From Paenibacillus_AP thailandensis (GTDB taxonomy: Bacteria; Bacillota; Bacilli; Paenibacillales; Paenibacillaceae), in assembly GCF_042685365.1 (NCBI RefSeq), contig NZ_JBHUMY010000043.1:248001-312000 (forward strand): DNA of 64,000 bases. The letters are read 5' to 3'. This document shows positions 42,868-51,550 of the stretch, in pieces (the stretch's first letter is position 1; each line of letters begins with the position of its first letter). Position numbers and translations under genes: made by a program. Under the pieces are notes generated by a model that saw only the letters and a program-made list of their open reading frames with translations, ran no database searches and was not told the DNA's origin.

Positions 42868-43920
42868 ATGACCATCAATCGTCTATCGCACGACCGGCTT
42901 GACCGGCTCATCCAATCCGCGGTCGACCGCAAACGCATATTCGGCGCCGTCTTGAGCGTCGAATCGGGAGACAAGCGGTTCGCATGGACGGGGGCGGGCG
43001 GTTATATGCGTCCGGACAGCCGGTTTTATATCGCAAGCACGACCAAGCTATTCGTTACGGCGTCCGTATTGAAGCTTAGAGAGCTGAAGCAAGCCGATCT
43101 GAACGATCCGATCAGCCGTTACTTGGAGGAGGACATTCTGTCCGGCCTCCACCGGTACCAGGGAATCGAATATTCCCGCGGCATTACGGTCGGGCAATTG
43201 ATGGCCCAGACATCGGGTTTGCCCGATTATTTTCAGCACAAGAGAGATAACGGCAAAAGCCTGATGCAGGAAATCGTCGCCGGGAACGACCGGGCGTGGT
43301 CGTTCGGCCAAGTGATCGAGGACGCGAAACGGATGAAGCCGCACTTCCCTCCCGGCCGCAAAGGCAAAGCGTTGTACTCCGACACCAACTACCAGCTGCT
43401 CGGCAAAATCATCGAAAACATCGCAAATCAACCGTTGAACGACGTGTTCGAACGATTGATTTATGAGCCTCTCGGATTATCCGACACGTACTTGTACGCG
43501 GATAGCCGCGACCGGTCGCCGGCGCCTTTTTACTATAAAGCGGCTCCCTTGCATACGCCTCTCGCCATGGCGTCGTTCGGTCCGGACGGGGCAATCGTCT
43601 CCACTTCCGGGGAGCTGATGCGGTTCGTGCGCGCTTTTTTCGAAGGCGAACTATTCCCGAAAGCGTATCTGAACGAGTTGTATGTCTGGAATAAAATCTT
43701 CTTCCCGCTGCAATACGGCGTCGGGATGATGAGATTCAAGCTTCCGGCCGCGCTCTCGCCGTTCAGGCCCGTCCCGGAGCTGCTCGGGCATTCCGGCATA
43801 TCGGGGGCGTTCGCCTATTATTGCCCGAAGAAGGATGTGTTTTTGACCGGCACGGTCAATCAAACCTCCAATCCCGGCTTGCCCTATAAGCTGATGGTTC
43901 GGGTATTGAACCTGACGTAA
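42868..43920 (+). CDS. Serine hydrolase of the beta-lactamase/PBP4* family
   Basis: This 350-residue protein has the SxxK motif S57-T-T-K60 (YIASTTKLF), Y170-S-D (ALYSDTNYQLLGK) and a late GHSG, the catalytic set of class C-like serine hydrolases (esterases, D-aminopeptidases, penicillin-binding proteins). No signal peptide is seen, so it is probably cytoplasmic and an esterase or peptidase rather than a resistance enzyme. AAAGGAG lies very close to this ATG; an ATG nine codons earlier (42841) is the alternative start. It appears to be a single gene with a terminator. Confidence 0.87.
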   Translation: MTINRLSHDRLDRLIQSAVDRKRIFGAVLSVESGDKRFAWTGAGGYMRPDSRFYIASTTKLFVTASVLKLRELKQADLNDPISRYLEEDILSGLHRYQGIEYSRGITVGQLMAQTSGLPDYFQHKRDNGKSLMQEIVAGNDRAWSFGQVIEDAKRMKPHFPPGRKGKALYSDTNYQLLGKIIENIANQPLNDVFERLIYEPLGLSDTYLYADSRDRSPAPFYYKAAPLHTPLAMASFGPDGAIVSTSGELMRFVRAFFEGELFPKAYLNELYVWNKIFFPLQYGVGMMRFKLPAALSPFRPVPELLGHSGISGAFAYYCPKKDVFLTGTVNQTSNPGLPYKLMVRVLNLT

Positions 43921-43945
43921 CGGGCGGGATAATGGGACTGAACGC

Positions 43946-43989
43946 AAACGGACAAGCGGCTGCATGCCGTTTGTCCGTTTCGTTTTTTT
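43946..43989 (+). terminator. Terminator of the serine hydrolase gene
   Basis: AAACGGACAA pairs with TTGTCCGTTT around a GGC/GCC inner stem, followed by CGTTTTTTT. Confidence 0.85.
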
Positions 43990-44008
43990 CCCGCGGTGAA
44001 TGCGTCGC

Positions 44009-44524
44009 CTAGCCTTGATTCGCCAATCGAATGACCGGCAATATATCGATTTTATGTTTCGTATGCTCGTGATAAAGCCACCTGTCCTGCACATGATCCA
44101 CATACAGCACGCCGTTCAAATGGTCGATTTCGTGCTGCATGCAGCGGGCCAGATAGCCCTCGCCCTCCAGAACGACCCGCTCCCCTTGCCGATTCAAGGT
44201 TCGAACCTTGACCCGGTTGGCTCTCTTCACATAACCGACGTAGCCGGGAAAGGATAAGCAGCCTTCCAATCCGTTTTGTTCGCCGCTCATTTCCAGGATT
44301 TCGGGGTTAATGAGCTCGATGAGTCCATCCCCGCAGTCCATCACGATCAAGCGGCGAAGAATGCCGACTTGGGGCGCGGCCAGGCCGGCCCTCCCCTCGC
44401 CGGCATACAGCGTTTCGGCCATATCGTCCAGAAGCTTTAATGTTTTCGCATTTAGCGCATCAACCGGCTTAGCCGTTTTCCGTAAAACAGGATCGCCGAA
44501 CGGCAAAATGTTTTTTACGGCCAT
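44009..44524 (-). CDS. def: Peptide deformylase
   Basis: This 171-residue metalloenzyme removes the formyl group from nascent proteins. All three motifs are present: G-x-GLAAPQVG (47-54), EGCLSFPG with ligand C89, and QHEIDHLNG with H131, E132 and H135. EGCLSFP fits a type I enzyme in which C89 binds the metal. AAGGAGTG precedes the ATG. A second deformylase is likely elsewhere with fmt. The C-terminal 25 residues after LYVDHV are a short extension. Confidence 0.95.
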   Translation of the reverse strand: MAVKNILPFGDPVLRKTAKPVDALNAKTLKLLDDMAETLYAGEGRAGLAAPQVGILRRLIVMDCGDGLIELINPEILEMSGEQNGLEGCLSFPGYVGYVKRANRVKVRTLNRQGERVVLEGEGYLARCMQHEIDHLNGVLYVDHVQDRWLYHEHTKHKIDILPVIRLANQG

Positions 44525-44623
44525 AAAGTCACTCCTTCCGCTTTAAACGAAGTATATACCAACAACTCCGTGGAGGTGCAGTCCTTAAGCCGCGTTCCAA
44601 AACAACGTTTGAACCTACGGTTC

Positions 44624-45226
44624 TTACTTCGATTGCTTGCCGCCAACCTCCTCCCACTTCTCCTTCAAAGCCGTTAAATCCTCTACGAAAAATTTCAACA
44701 GATTGGGCCGCCTCCTTACCGCAAGCGGGTGATAAGTAAATCCGACCGGGATTCCCTCCAGCTCATGCCAGCGGCCCCTCAATTCCTTCACGGCGGCATT
44801 CTCCTTCCATGGGAATAAAGCTTCCGCCACAACGTTCCCGAACCCGAACAGGACAAGCGGCTTCTTCTCCCGGAGCTGCAGCTGCAGATGAGGCATGCAC
44901 GCTTCACGGGCCGCCGGCTTATCGTAGGCGCGAATCGGCCGGCATTTCAGCAAATAGGTGACGTAGACCGATGCCGTCCCTATGCCCGCTTCCCTCATGC
45001 CGAGCCGAAGCGTTTCGCGGGTCCCGCATAGAAACGGATTTCCTTCCCGGTCTTCCCGTGCGCCCGGATTGTCCAAGATGAAGAAGAGCGGAGCGCTCGG
45101 ATTGCCTTCTCCCCAAATGACGCGGGCCCGGTGCCCGCAAAGCTCGCAGCGGTCGCAATGCCGGAGATGGAGCGGCGCCGCTTCCTCGGGCAAAATCACG
45201 AATGGAGAATCTGTGCTTCTGGTCAT
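44624..45226 (-). CDS. Uracil-DNA glycosylase superfamily protein, Fe-S type
   Basis: This 200-residue protein has the family 4-like motif 1 (GEGNPSAPLFFILDNPGARE, then DREGNPF) and VTYLLKCRP. Cysteines at C24, C27, C30 (HCDRCELC) and further C67 and C95 could form a 4Fe-4S cluster. Family members remove uracil from deaminated DNA. The catalytic region reads LDNPGARED rather than the common GEAPG, so activity may be altered. I start at the ATG after AAGGAG; a longer frame adds ten residues. Confidence 0.82.
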   Translation of the reverse strand: MTRSTDSPFVILPEEAAPLHLRHCDRCELCGHRARVIWGEGNPSAPLFFILDNPGAREDREGNPFLCGTRETLRLGMREAGIGTASVYVTYLLKCRPIRAYDKPAAREACMPHLQLQLREKKPLVLFGFGNVVAEALFPWKENAAVKELRGRWHELEGIPVGFTYHPLAVRRRPNLLKFFVEDLTALKEKWEEVGGKQSK

Positions 45227-45386
45227 GGCGTACTCCTTCCTATTGCGCGTCTTCATACGTCTCCATTGTCCCCGCCCGATCTCCGGGCTATAACCGCCGA
45301 ACGGCGCAATGAGAGCGCAACATTACAAAATGCCGTCTGTGGTACAAATGAGTTGCAAGGAAATTATGTGTACTGGAGATGATGAA

Positions 45387-46151
45387 ATGAGTAAGCTGAA
45401 CCATAAAATCGCCGTCGTAACCGGAGGCAGCCGGGGCATCGGCCGGGCGATCGCAAAGAGACTTGGAAGCGAAGGAGCATCGGTCGCCGTGCATTATGCT
45501 TCCAACCGGGACGGAGCGGAAGAAACGGTCCAGGAGATCCGGCGCGGCGGCGGTACGGCCTTCGCGCTTGGCGCCGATCTTGGATCGGTTCAAGGCATCC
45601 GATCCTTTTACGCCGCTTTGGACCGGGAACTCGAATCCCGCTTCGGAACGTCCGGCATCGATATTGTCGTCAACAATGCGGGGGTCGGCCTTGTGAGAAC
45701 GATAGAGGAAACGGATGAAGAGTCCTTTGACGCAATGATGGCCGTCAACGTGAAGGCGCCTTTCTTTATCCTGCAGGAAGCGATCTCCCGGATTCGGGAC
45801 GGCGGGCGCGTCATCCAGCTTTCATCCGCCGTCACGCGTATATCCTTGCCGTCCATCCCGGCCTACACGATGAGCAAAGGCGCGATCAACGCCTTGACCC
45901 TTTCCCTTGCCAATCAGCTTGGCACGAGAGCAATTACGATAAATGCGATTGCCCCGGGCTTCGTGGCCACGGATATGAACGCCGGGATGCTTCAGGATCC
46001 CGAAAGCCGCCGGTTCGGCGCCGGCTTCTCGATTTTCGGGCGGTGGGGGGAGCCGGCGGATATCGCGGATATCGCGGCGTTCCTCGCATCCCCGGACAGC
46101 CGGTGGATTACGGGACAAGTGATCGACGCCAGCGGCGGTTCGCACTTGTAA
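45387..46151 (+). CDS. SDR-family oxidoreductase (3-oxoacyl-ACP reductase-like)
   Basis: This 254-residue classical SDR has TGGSRGIG (12-19), NNAG (IVVNNAGVG), the catalytic S and Y-x3-K (IQLSSAVTRIS, PAYTMSKGAIN), and a C-terminal WITGQVIDASGG. It uses NADP(H), judging from the basic HYASNRDGAE stretch after strand 2. CTGGAGATGATGAA precedes the ATG. It stands alone between the UDG gene and helD. The substrate is unknown. Confidence 0.9.
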   Translation: MSKLNHKIAVVTGGSRGIGRAIAKRLGSEGASVAVHYASNRDGAEETVQEIRRGGGTAFALGADLGSVQGIRSFYAALDRELESRFGTSGIDIVVNNAGVGLVRTIEETDEESFDAMMAVNVKAPFFILQEAISRIRDGGRVIQLSSAVTRISLPSIPAYTMSKGAINALTLSLANQLGTRAITINAIAPGFVATDMNAGMLQDPESRRFGAGFSIFGRWGEPADIADIAAFLASPDSRWITGQVIDASGGSHL

Positions 46152-46200
46152 CTCGAGGCGCAGCTTCGGATACACGAGCCGACAGCTCGATCGCCGAACC

Positions 46201-46238
46201 AAAAGAATGGCTGCCGACGGACGGCAGCCGTTCTTTTC
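46201..46238. terminator. Bidirectional terminator between SDR and helD
   Basis: AAAAGAA-GGCTGCCG pairs with CGGCAGCC-TTCTTTT; it serves both converging genes. Confidence 0.85.
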
Positions 46239-46254
46239 CTGCGAGACCACTATT

Positions 46255-48672
46255 CTATTGCTCTGCCTCATACAAATCCGCATCCGCCGTCTTAAGGAAC
46301 GGCGTCCATTCCCCAATTGCATAAAGCAGCAGGCGATGCATCGCTCGCGTACATGCCGTATAAAACAGCTTGCGTTCGCTTTCCCGGCAGTACGCCGCAG
46401 AAGAAGCATCGTAAATCAGCACGGCGTCGAACTCGACGCCCTTGGCGAGATACGCGGGAATGACCATCGTCCCTTTCTCGAATTGGCTCGTTTCCTTCGT
46501 AATGAGCCGCAGTCCCGGGCAGCCTTGAGCGGACAAAAGCTCGTACGCGCCGCGGCTCTCCGCCGCGGTCTTCGTGATGACGGCGACGGAGCCGAAGCCT
46601 TCGGCTTGAAGCGCCGCGATATCCCGCGCCATTCGCGCCGCCCGCTCCTCGCCGCTGCCCGCCCGAACGAGCAGCGGTTTCCCGCCGCTTCGCTCAAACG
46701 GCACGATCTCCCCGCCGTCCGGCAGCAGCGCCTTCGTGAAGTCCACGATCTCGCGGGTCGATCGATAGCTGCGAACGAGGCGAATCAAGCGGGTTTCGGC
46801 CTCGCCGTAAAGCCGGATGAGCGGCGAATCCGCCTTGTGCAGATCGGTGGCCTGGGCGAAAATCGCCTGGCCGAAATCGCCGAGCACCGTCATGCAGGCT
46901 CGGGGAAACAGCTTTTTGAGAAACTCGTATTGAAACACCGAATAATCCTGGCCCTCGTCGACGAATACATGCCGTACCTCCGTGTTCGTCCGAACGCCCT
47001 CGACCAGCTCTTTTAAATAAAGATACGGGGTCGCGTCTTCATAGAACAGCTCGCCGCGGCTCAGCTTCTTCTTGGTTTGCCGGCAAATTTCCGGCCAAAG
47101 CTCCGGCACTTCGGCCGCATTCGCCATCTTCCGGAAAGCATCTTCCTCGTCGAACAACTGAACGTACAGCCCGGTCGCGTCGACGAACGCAAGCCGCTTC
47201 ACGCTCCTCCTGAGCGGCTTGAAGCTTTCCTTCACGACCGTTCGGCGCAGCAGCTCTTCCTCCCGCTCGCTAAAGTCCAGGTCGCTCTCGTCCCCCCGCG
47301 GCTTCTTGCTTATGAACTCGTTCACTTGGGCATACTTCTCGGCCATGTCAAAAACGCCCCGCTCCCGGTGCAGCTCTTGAAACGATTCGGCATATTGCTC
47401 CTTGTCGAGATAATGAATCTCCTCCTGCACCCATTCCGCCTCGCGTTCCTTGCGCTCCAGAAGCGCCAATCGCTTCAGCAGCCATTCCTGCAGCAGCGCG
47501 ACCCGGTTCGCCAGACGAATCGACGGGTCATAGCTGTAAAACTGCGACTTCATTTCCTCGGCGGAGATCAACTCCCGGTCCCTGAAACGAATTCCGCGAA
47601 ACAGCATCCCCTCGCGCGCGAGCCAAAGGGCATAGCTTTGAAGAGCCTGCAGGAACGCTTCCGAAGCCTTGTACCGGATCCCGTTCAGCCGCGCTTCATA
47701 CCCCGGCGCCCCTTGTTCCGTCAGCATATATTCGAGCTGCTCGAACGGATCCTCCAGACGAAAGGCCGATCCAAGCCAATGCTCCAAATATTCCTGAAAC
47801 GTCGTTTGCTGCATATTCTCCTCGCCGAGCTCGGGAAGAACGGTGGATACATAGCTGTTAAACATCGGATTCGGCGAAAAAAGCACGATCTGGTCGGCCT
47901 TCAGCCTGTCGCGGTGCTTGTAGAGCAAATACGCCGCCCGCTGCAGCGCCGCGGACGTCTTTCCGCTGCCGGCCGCCCCCTGCACGATAAGCATCCGGCT
48001 TTTATCGTCGCGGATGATCGCATTTTGCTCCTTTTGAATGGTTGCGACGATGCTCTTCATCTGGGCGTCCGCGCCTTTGCCGAGCACTTGCTGCAGCAGC
48101 TCGTCGCCGATCGTGACGCTTGCGTCGAACATATGGCGAAGCTGCCCGTCGCGAATCTGGTATTGCCGCTTCAGCTCCATCGTTCCCGTTATAGTTCCGC
48201 CCGGCGTCTCATAGGCGGCCGCGCCCGGAGAATGGTCGTAATACAAGCTCGCAATCGGCGTGCGCCAGTCGTAGATCAGGAAGCTCATGCCGTCCGTGTC
48301 GACGAAGGAAGAGACGCCGATATAGACTTGCTCGGCGGAGCGTTCGCCATCCTCCCGAAAGTCGATGCGCCCGAAATAAGGAGAAGGCAGCAGCCGGCGC
48401 ATGCTGTTCCACTGCTGCATCAGCTGGCGGTGTCGGCGTTCCCGTTCGGACAACACCGCAGCCTGCTGTCTGATCGTGAAGTAGGTCTCTTCAAAATCTT
48501 CTTCCGTGCTCGTATTGACCGTCACTTCTTCCCAGAACCGCTTGCGAATGTCCGTCGCCTGCTCGTGCAGCCCGGCCGCCTCGGGCTCCAGCTCGACGAT
48601 TCTCGCTTGCAGCTTCTTCGTAACGAGCTCCAGCCGTTCCTGTTCAGCCTGCCAATCGTTAGAGTTCATCAT
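46255..48672 (-). CDS. helD: RNA polymerase recycling helicase HelD
   Basis: This 805-residue UvrD-like ATPase binds stalled or post-termination RNA polymerase and releases it from nucleic acid. The N-terminal coiled coil (about 1-70), the VYIGVSSFVDTDGMSFLIYDWRTPIASLYY insert, Walker A GAAGSGKTSAALQRAAYLLY (from about 232), the DEGQDYSVFQYEFLKKLFP Walker B, and the C-terminal VIPAYLAKGVEFDAVLIYDA motif V are all present. It is slightly longer than B. subtilis HelD (774). It is monocistronic. A long antisense open frame over it is a shadow. Confidence 0.94.
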   Translation of the reverse strand: MMNSNDWQAEQERLELVTKKLQARIVELEPEAAGLHEQATDIRKRFWEEVTVNTSTEEDFEETYFTIRQQAAVLSERERRHRQLMQQWNSMRRLLPSPYFGRIDFREDGERSAEQVYIGVSSFVDTDGMSFLIYDWRTPIASLYYDHSPGAAAYETPGGTITGTMELKRQYQIRDGQLRHMFDASVTIGDELLQQVLGKGADAQMKSIVATIQKEQNAIIRDDKSRMLIVQGAAGSGKTSAALQRAAYLLYKHRDRLKADQIVLFSPNPMFNSYVSTVLPELGEENMQQTTFQEYLEHWLGSAFRLEDPFEQLEYMLTEQGAPGYEARLNGIRYKASEAFLQALQSYALWLAREGMLFRGIRFRDRELISAEEMKSQFYSYDPSIRLANRVALLQEWLLKRLALLERKEREAEWVQEEIHYLDKEQYAESFQELHRERGVFDMAEKYAQVNEFISKKPRGDESDLDFSEREEELLRRTVVKESFKPLRRSVKRLAFVDATGLYVQLFDEEDAFRKMANAAEVPELWPEICRQTKKKLSRGELFYEDATPYLYLKELVEGVRTNTEVRHVFVDEGQDYSVFQYEFLKKLFPRACMTVLGDFGQAIFAQATDLHKADSPLIRLYGEAETRLIRLVRSYRSTREIVDFTKALLPDGGEIVPFERSGGKPLLVRAGSGEERAARMARDIAALQAEGFGSVAVITKTAAESRGAYELLSAQGCPGLRLITKETSQFEKGTMVIPAYLAKGVEFDAVLIYDASSAAYCRESERKLFYTACTRAMHRLLLYAIGEWTPFLKTADADLYEAEQ

Positions 48673-48851
48673 CGATCCGAACGCTCCTTTGCCCTCTAAT
48701 AATAGATTCTAAAAAAAGATTTGACAAACGATAAACCTTGATGCTAAAATTAAAGTGTAAATAAAATGCAATCACTATGTCCTTTTACTGAAAACTGTAA
48801 TAGCGCTCTTCATCATACCACAGCGCTTCTTTGCGTGCAATACGATAAATC

Positions 48852-48881
48852 AAAAAACCGGCATTCGCTGCCGGTTTTTTT
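48852..48881 (-). terminator. Terminator of the Crp/Fnr gene
   Basis: AAAAAACCGGC pairs with GCCGGTTTTTTT around a 7-nt loop, 23 bp past the Crp/Fnr stop. Confidence 0.88.
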
Positions 48882-48903
48882 GTTTAGATCGTCTTATGCC
48901 GTT

Positions 48904-49605
48904 TTAATTGCACGTTTCCATCGCCTTCAAAATCCGTTCGGGATGTACCGATAACGGGCTTCGCACGCCCGTCCTGCCGATCAGCCCTTCGGAAACAAAC
49001 CCGCTTAATTGTTCCGTCACCGTCTCCCGGATGCTCCCCGCCATGCTGGCCAATTCCTGATGCGTAAGCTGAATCTCCAACCGGACCCAGCCTTGAGCGG
49101 ATTCCGCTTGCCGCCCGAATTTCCGGGACAATTTATAGAGCAAGTAGAGGAGCCTTCGGCGTACGCTCCCATAGGCCAAGAGCTCAAGCATTTCTTCCAC
49201 TTCTTTCAGCCTCGACGATACGATGCCGATCAATTTAAGCCCGATCTCCGGGTTCGCCTTTACGATCGTTTCGAAGCGCTCCTTGTCCAGCGTGCAGATG
49301 ATCGAGTCCTCCATCGTTTCCGCGTACAGGCTTTCCGAACCTGTCGTGAACGACCCCGCTTCGCCGAAAAGATGGCCGTCACCTAACAGATCGACGGTTA
49401 GTTCTTTTCCCGATTTCAATATCCGGTACAGCCGGACTTTGCCGGATTTTATAAGAAACAAACGTTTTTGAGGCATATGGGGGGAAGCGATGACCGTTTT
49501 CCGTTTAACCGTATTGGCCGGGGTGACGGGAGCGATATTATGCAATTGTTCGAGCTCCAAGCCGTCAAATAATTGAATACGGGATAAGTATTTGATTTTG
49601 TCCAA
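48904..49605 (-). CDS. Crp/Fnr-family transcriptional regulator
   Basis: This 233-residue regulator has a cyclic-nucleotide-binding-like domain (about 10-120, FLIKSGKVRLYRILKSGKEL and GHLFGEAGSF), a dimerisation helix and a Crp-type winged helix (about 155-225, LTHQELASMAGSIRETVTEQLSGF). It lacks the N-terminal cysteine cluster of Fnr. The best start is a TTG six bases after AGGAGGGGC; the 76 codons upstream in the open frame are not coding. It is divergent from a DoxX-like gene, and a Crp-spaced palindrome lies between them. Confidence 0.88.
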   Translation of the reverse strand: MDKIKYLSRIQLFDGLELEQLHNIAPVTPANTVKRKTVIASPHMPQKRLFLIKSGKVRLYRILKSGKELTVDLLGDGHLFGEAGSFTTGSESLYAETMEDSIICTLDKERFETIVKANPEIGLKLIGIVSSRLKEVEEMLELLAYGSVRRRLLYLLYKLSRKFGRQAESAQGWVRLEIQLTHQELASMAGSIRETVTEQLSGFVSEGLIGRTGVRSPLSVHPERILKAMETCN

Positions 49606-49631
49606 AGCAAAGCCCCTCCTGATGCCGACTT

Positions 49632-49647
49632 TGTAGTCCGCCCTACA
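49632..49647. promoter_or_regulatory. Crp/Fnr-type operator
   Basis: TGTAG-TCCGCC-CTACA is a perfect 5-bp inverted repeat with 6-bp spacing, the geometry of Crp sites (TGTGA-N6-TCACA), in the 126-bp region between the regulator and the DoxX-like gene. Confidence 0.62.
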
Positions 49648-49731
49648 TTCATATAGGCACTCCCGCTTTATACTGTACTGCAGATAGAGACGACCCCGCT
49701 CAAGATCATAAAGGAGAGTGTTTGTTGCAAA

Positions 49732-50067
49732 ATGGCTGCCGCAATCGTTCAAATTATCCTGATTCTCATGTTCGCATTCTCTGCTTCCACGAAATTTTTT
49801 CGGCAGCAATCGATGGTTCATCACTGGAACCAATATCGTTACCCATTCTGGTTAATGGATGCAACCGCCGTTCTGGAGACCGTCGGAGCGATCGGAATAA
49901 TGGCCGGATTCCGGTACCCCGGGCTGCTGCAATACGCCGCCGCGTTACTCGCGATTCTGATGCTCGGCGCCATTCACGCGCATCTGTTCCGGGCCAAGCA
50001 TAAACCTTATATGGCGATTAATGCGCTTGCCATGTTGGGCTTGTCCGTGTATCTGATTGTCATGTAG
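49732..50067 (+). CDS. DoxX-like membrane protein
   Basis: This 111-residue protein has four predicted helices (about 2-17, 42-58, 64-82, 92-110) and the pattern FSASTKFFRQQSMVHHWNQYRYPFWLM then GAIGIMAGF, as in DoxX/DUF4870-like proteins. These small membrane proteins are linked to redox or sulfur metabolism in some bacteria, though most are uncharacterised. AAAGGAG lies upstream of the ATG. The divergent Crp/Fnr gene and the shared palindrome suggest it is the regulated target. Confidence 0.82.
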   Translation: MAAAIVQIILILMFAFSASTKFFRQQSMVHHWNQYRYPFWLMDATAVLETVGAIGIMAGFRYPGLLQYAAALLAILMLGAIHAHLFRAKHKPYMAINALAMLGLSVYLIVM

Positions 50068-50809
50068 CGGCATTTTGCTCTTCATTTTGCTTTCAGCCAA
50101 TCGCCAGTAAGTTCATATACAAGCGAGCTTGTCAGAAGCCCGGCATGTTCGCTTCAGGGACAATTTGAACTTGTGCTTTCTTATTCGGTTCCATTAACTT
50201 AAAATCGAGGGTGAACTTCATCGGCCGGCGAGACAGTAGAAGCTGAAAGCTTTGCTTAGTTGCGACAATTCGTCGTTCAGCTCCTCGGATCGCTTATTTG
50301 ATTACCATGACAGAAAACCATTCCAGTCTATAATTCCGATCCCACTCGCCATGCTGAGGATGATCACCTTCCCCATGCGCAAGCTTGCGATGCCAATTCA
50401 CCGGGTGCTCGGTTGGGCTGTCTCCTCCTAGTTTGTTTGAGGCTAAGACGTCTTTCTTTTTATTATTTTAGCATTTCTGAACGCAGAAGAATGCATGTTC
50501 CCACGTTATAATAAATAAAATTTAAATATATGTTATAGAAAACGTGGCCGTAATTAAATAGCTTCAAGCTCGAACCCTAGGTTATCCCGAAGAAAACAAT
50601 GGGCATGTATAAAGCAGGATTTTTCGGTAAAATATATACCCAATAAAAACATTAGAAAATTATCGAGTAAATTAGATGTATATGATAAAATAAAGTGTTA
50701 GGTATGGGTGATCTTAGTGAAACCTGGAAAGTTCTTAGCGAAAGAAAACTAGCTTTGAATAGAAAGAACATTGTTTGAAGAATTAAAAACTAGAGAAAGG
50801 AGAATGCCT
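50068..50809. other. Gene-poor stretch at the left edge of the AT-rich island
   Basis: The first 360 bp are GC-rich. On the minus strand they hold two same-frame open stretches: 50297-50430 (HPVNWHRKLAHGEGDHPQHG then EWDRNYRLEWFS to a TAA) and 50132-50293 (containing MKFTLDFKLMEPNKKAQVQI then VPEANMPGF and a TGA). They look like remnants of backbone genes without usable starts. From about 50440 the sequence becomes AT-rich and contains CCACGTT...AACGTGG (50501/50541). A 24-codon open frame lies at 50704-50778, just before the next gene. Confidence 0.45.
50704..50778 (+). CDS. 24-residue ORF overlapping the nuclease-like gene, possible frameshift leader
   Basis: ATG to TGA encodes MGDLSETWKVLSERKLALNR and four more residues. 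The reading ends at GTT-TGA. A shift of +1 there would join it smoothly to the next frame (NIV|EELKTRERRMPMAINY), which is open from 50771. It may be an independent leader, the 5' end of the nuclease-like gene separated by a mutation, or a programmed +1 frameshift. Only a weak Shine-Dalgarno (TTAGGT) precedes it. Confidence 0.35.
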   Translation: MGDLSETWKVLSERKLALNRKNIV

Positions 50810-51550
50810 ATGGCTATTAATTATGCTGACCTTCTTGATACTTTTGAGTCGAAAGAAAGCACACTAATTAATTCATTTGAAGATTTTCTAATTCAAAGAT
50901 CTAAAAAGAAAACACCAATTATCCTTCGAGAATTAGATTGCTGGCAAGGGCGTGCGGATGTAGTTGCAGCATTCCTTTCTCCTCACTGGATGCTTCCAGA
51001 AGGTGCAGAGGAAATATTGAGTCGACTTGGTCCAGCTCAAGTCTTATCTGTGTTATATCAAAAGAAAAGACAAAAACTAAATACCATTGTAATGCTATCC
51101 GGTTTATCAGAAACAACCGTTCGGAGACACCTTAAAGAGCTTATTGAAGGTGGTCTCATTCAACAACATGCGCAAGATACTTTTACAATACATCCGTTTG
51201 TGAACATACCTCGAATTACTTTTCACGCTTACGAAGCAAAGCTTCACAACTGGAAGAGAGCGCTTTACCAAGCTATTAATTATCTAGGATTTGCGCAATA
51301 TTCCTCAGTTGTAATGCCTGAAAGATATATTAAACCTGCCCTAGAAAATCTTGAACACTTTAGAATTAACGGAATAGGTTTAGTATCTGTTTCAAATAAA
51401 AATTATACTGTTATTTTAAAGCCAAGAAAAAACCGACCAAGAAAAAAAGCATTTCACTTAGTCGGTATTGGAAAAACCATTATTGGTGTGAATCTATCAA
51501 ACATTTGCTATGGATCTAAAGATCCGTATTGCCGATTGCCAAGTGTTTAA
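50810..51550 (+). CDS. Putative PD-(D/E)XK nuclease-like protein with inserted winged helix
   Basis: I do not recognise this 246-residue protein by name. Residues 36-56 (PIILRELDCWQGRADVVAAF) carry a conserved-looking E41 and GRAD ending in D50. Residues 88-122 are a winged helix (LNTIVMLSGLSETTVRRHLK then ELIEGGLIQQ). Residues 136-165 read ITFHAYEAKLHNWKRALYQA (E142, K144, Q154) followed by INY. The order E, D, then E-x-K and Q resembles sce7726-like PD-(D/E)XK nucleases, with the winged helix inserted between the D and the ExK. The start uses AAAGGAG 7 nt upstream; a TTG at 50771 is possible. The gene is AT-rich and converges on, and overlaps by 54 bp, the TIM-barrel gene. Confidence 0.6.
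   Translation: MAINYADLLDTFESKESTLINSFEDFLIQRSKKKTPIILRELDCWQGRADVVAAFLSPHWMLPEGAEEILSRLGPAQVLSVLYQKKRQKLNTIVMLSGLSETTVRRHLKELIEGGLIQQHAQDTFTIHPFVNIPRITFHAYEAKLHNWKRALYQAINYLGFAQYSSVVMPERYIKPALENLEHFRINGIGLVSVSNKNYTVILKPRKNRPRKKAFHLVGIGKTIIGVNLSNICYGSKDPYCRLPSV

Noticed and set aside
47077..48699. A 540-codon open frame antisense to helD
   Set aside because: It mirrors the codon pattern of a GC-rich gene, has no motifs or ribosome binding site, and helD is certain on the other strand.
48904..49833. Longer Crp/Fnr frame starting at 49833
   Set aside because: It would overlap the DoxX-like gene and the operator. AGGAGGGG before the TTG at 49605 fits the family length.
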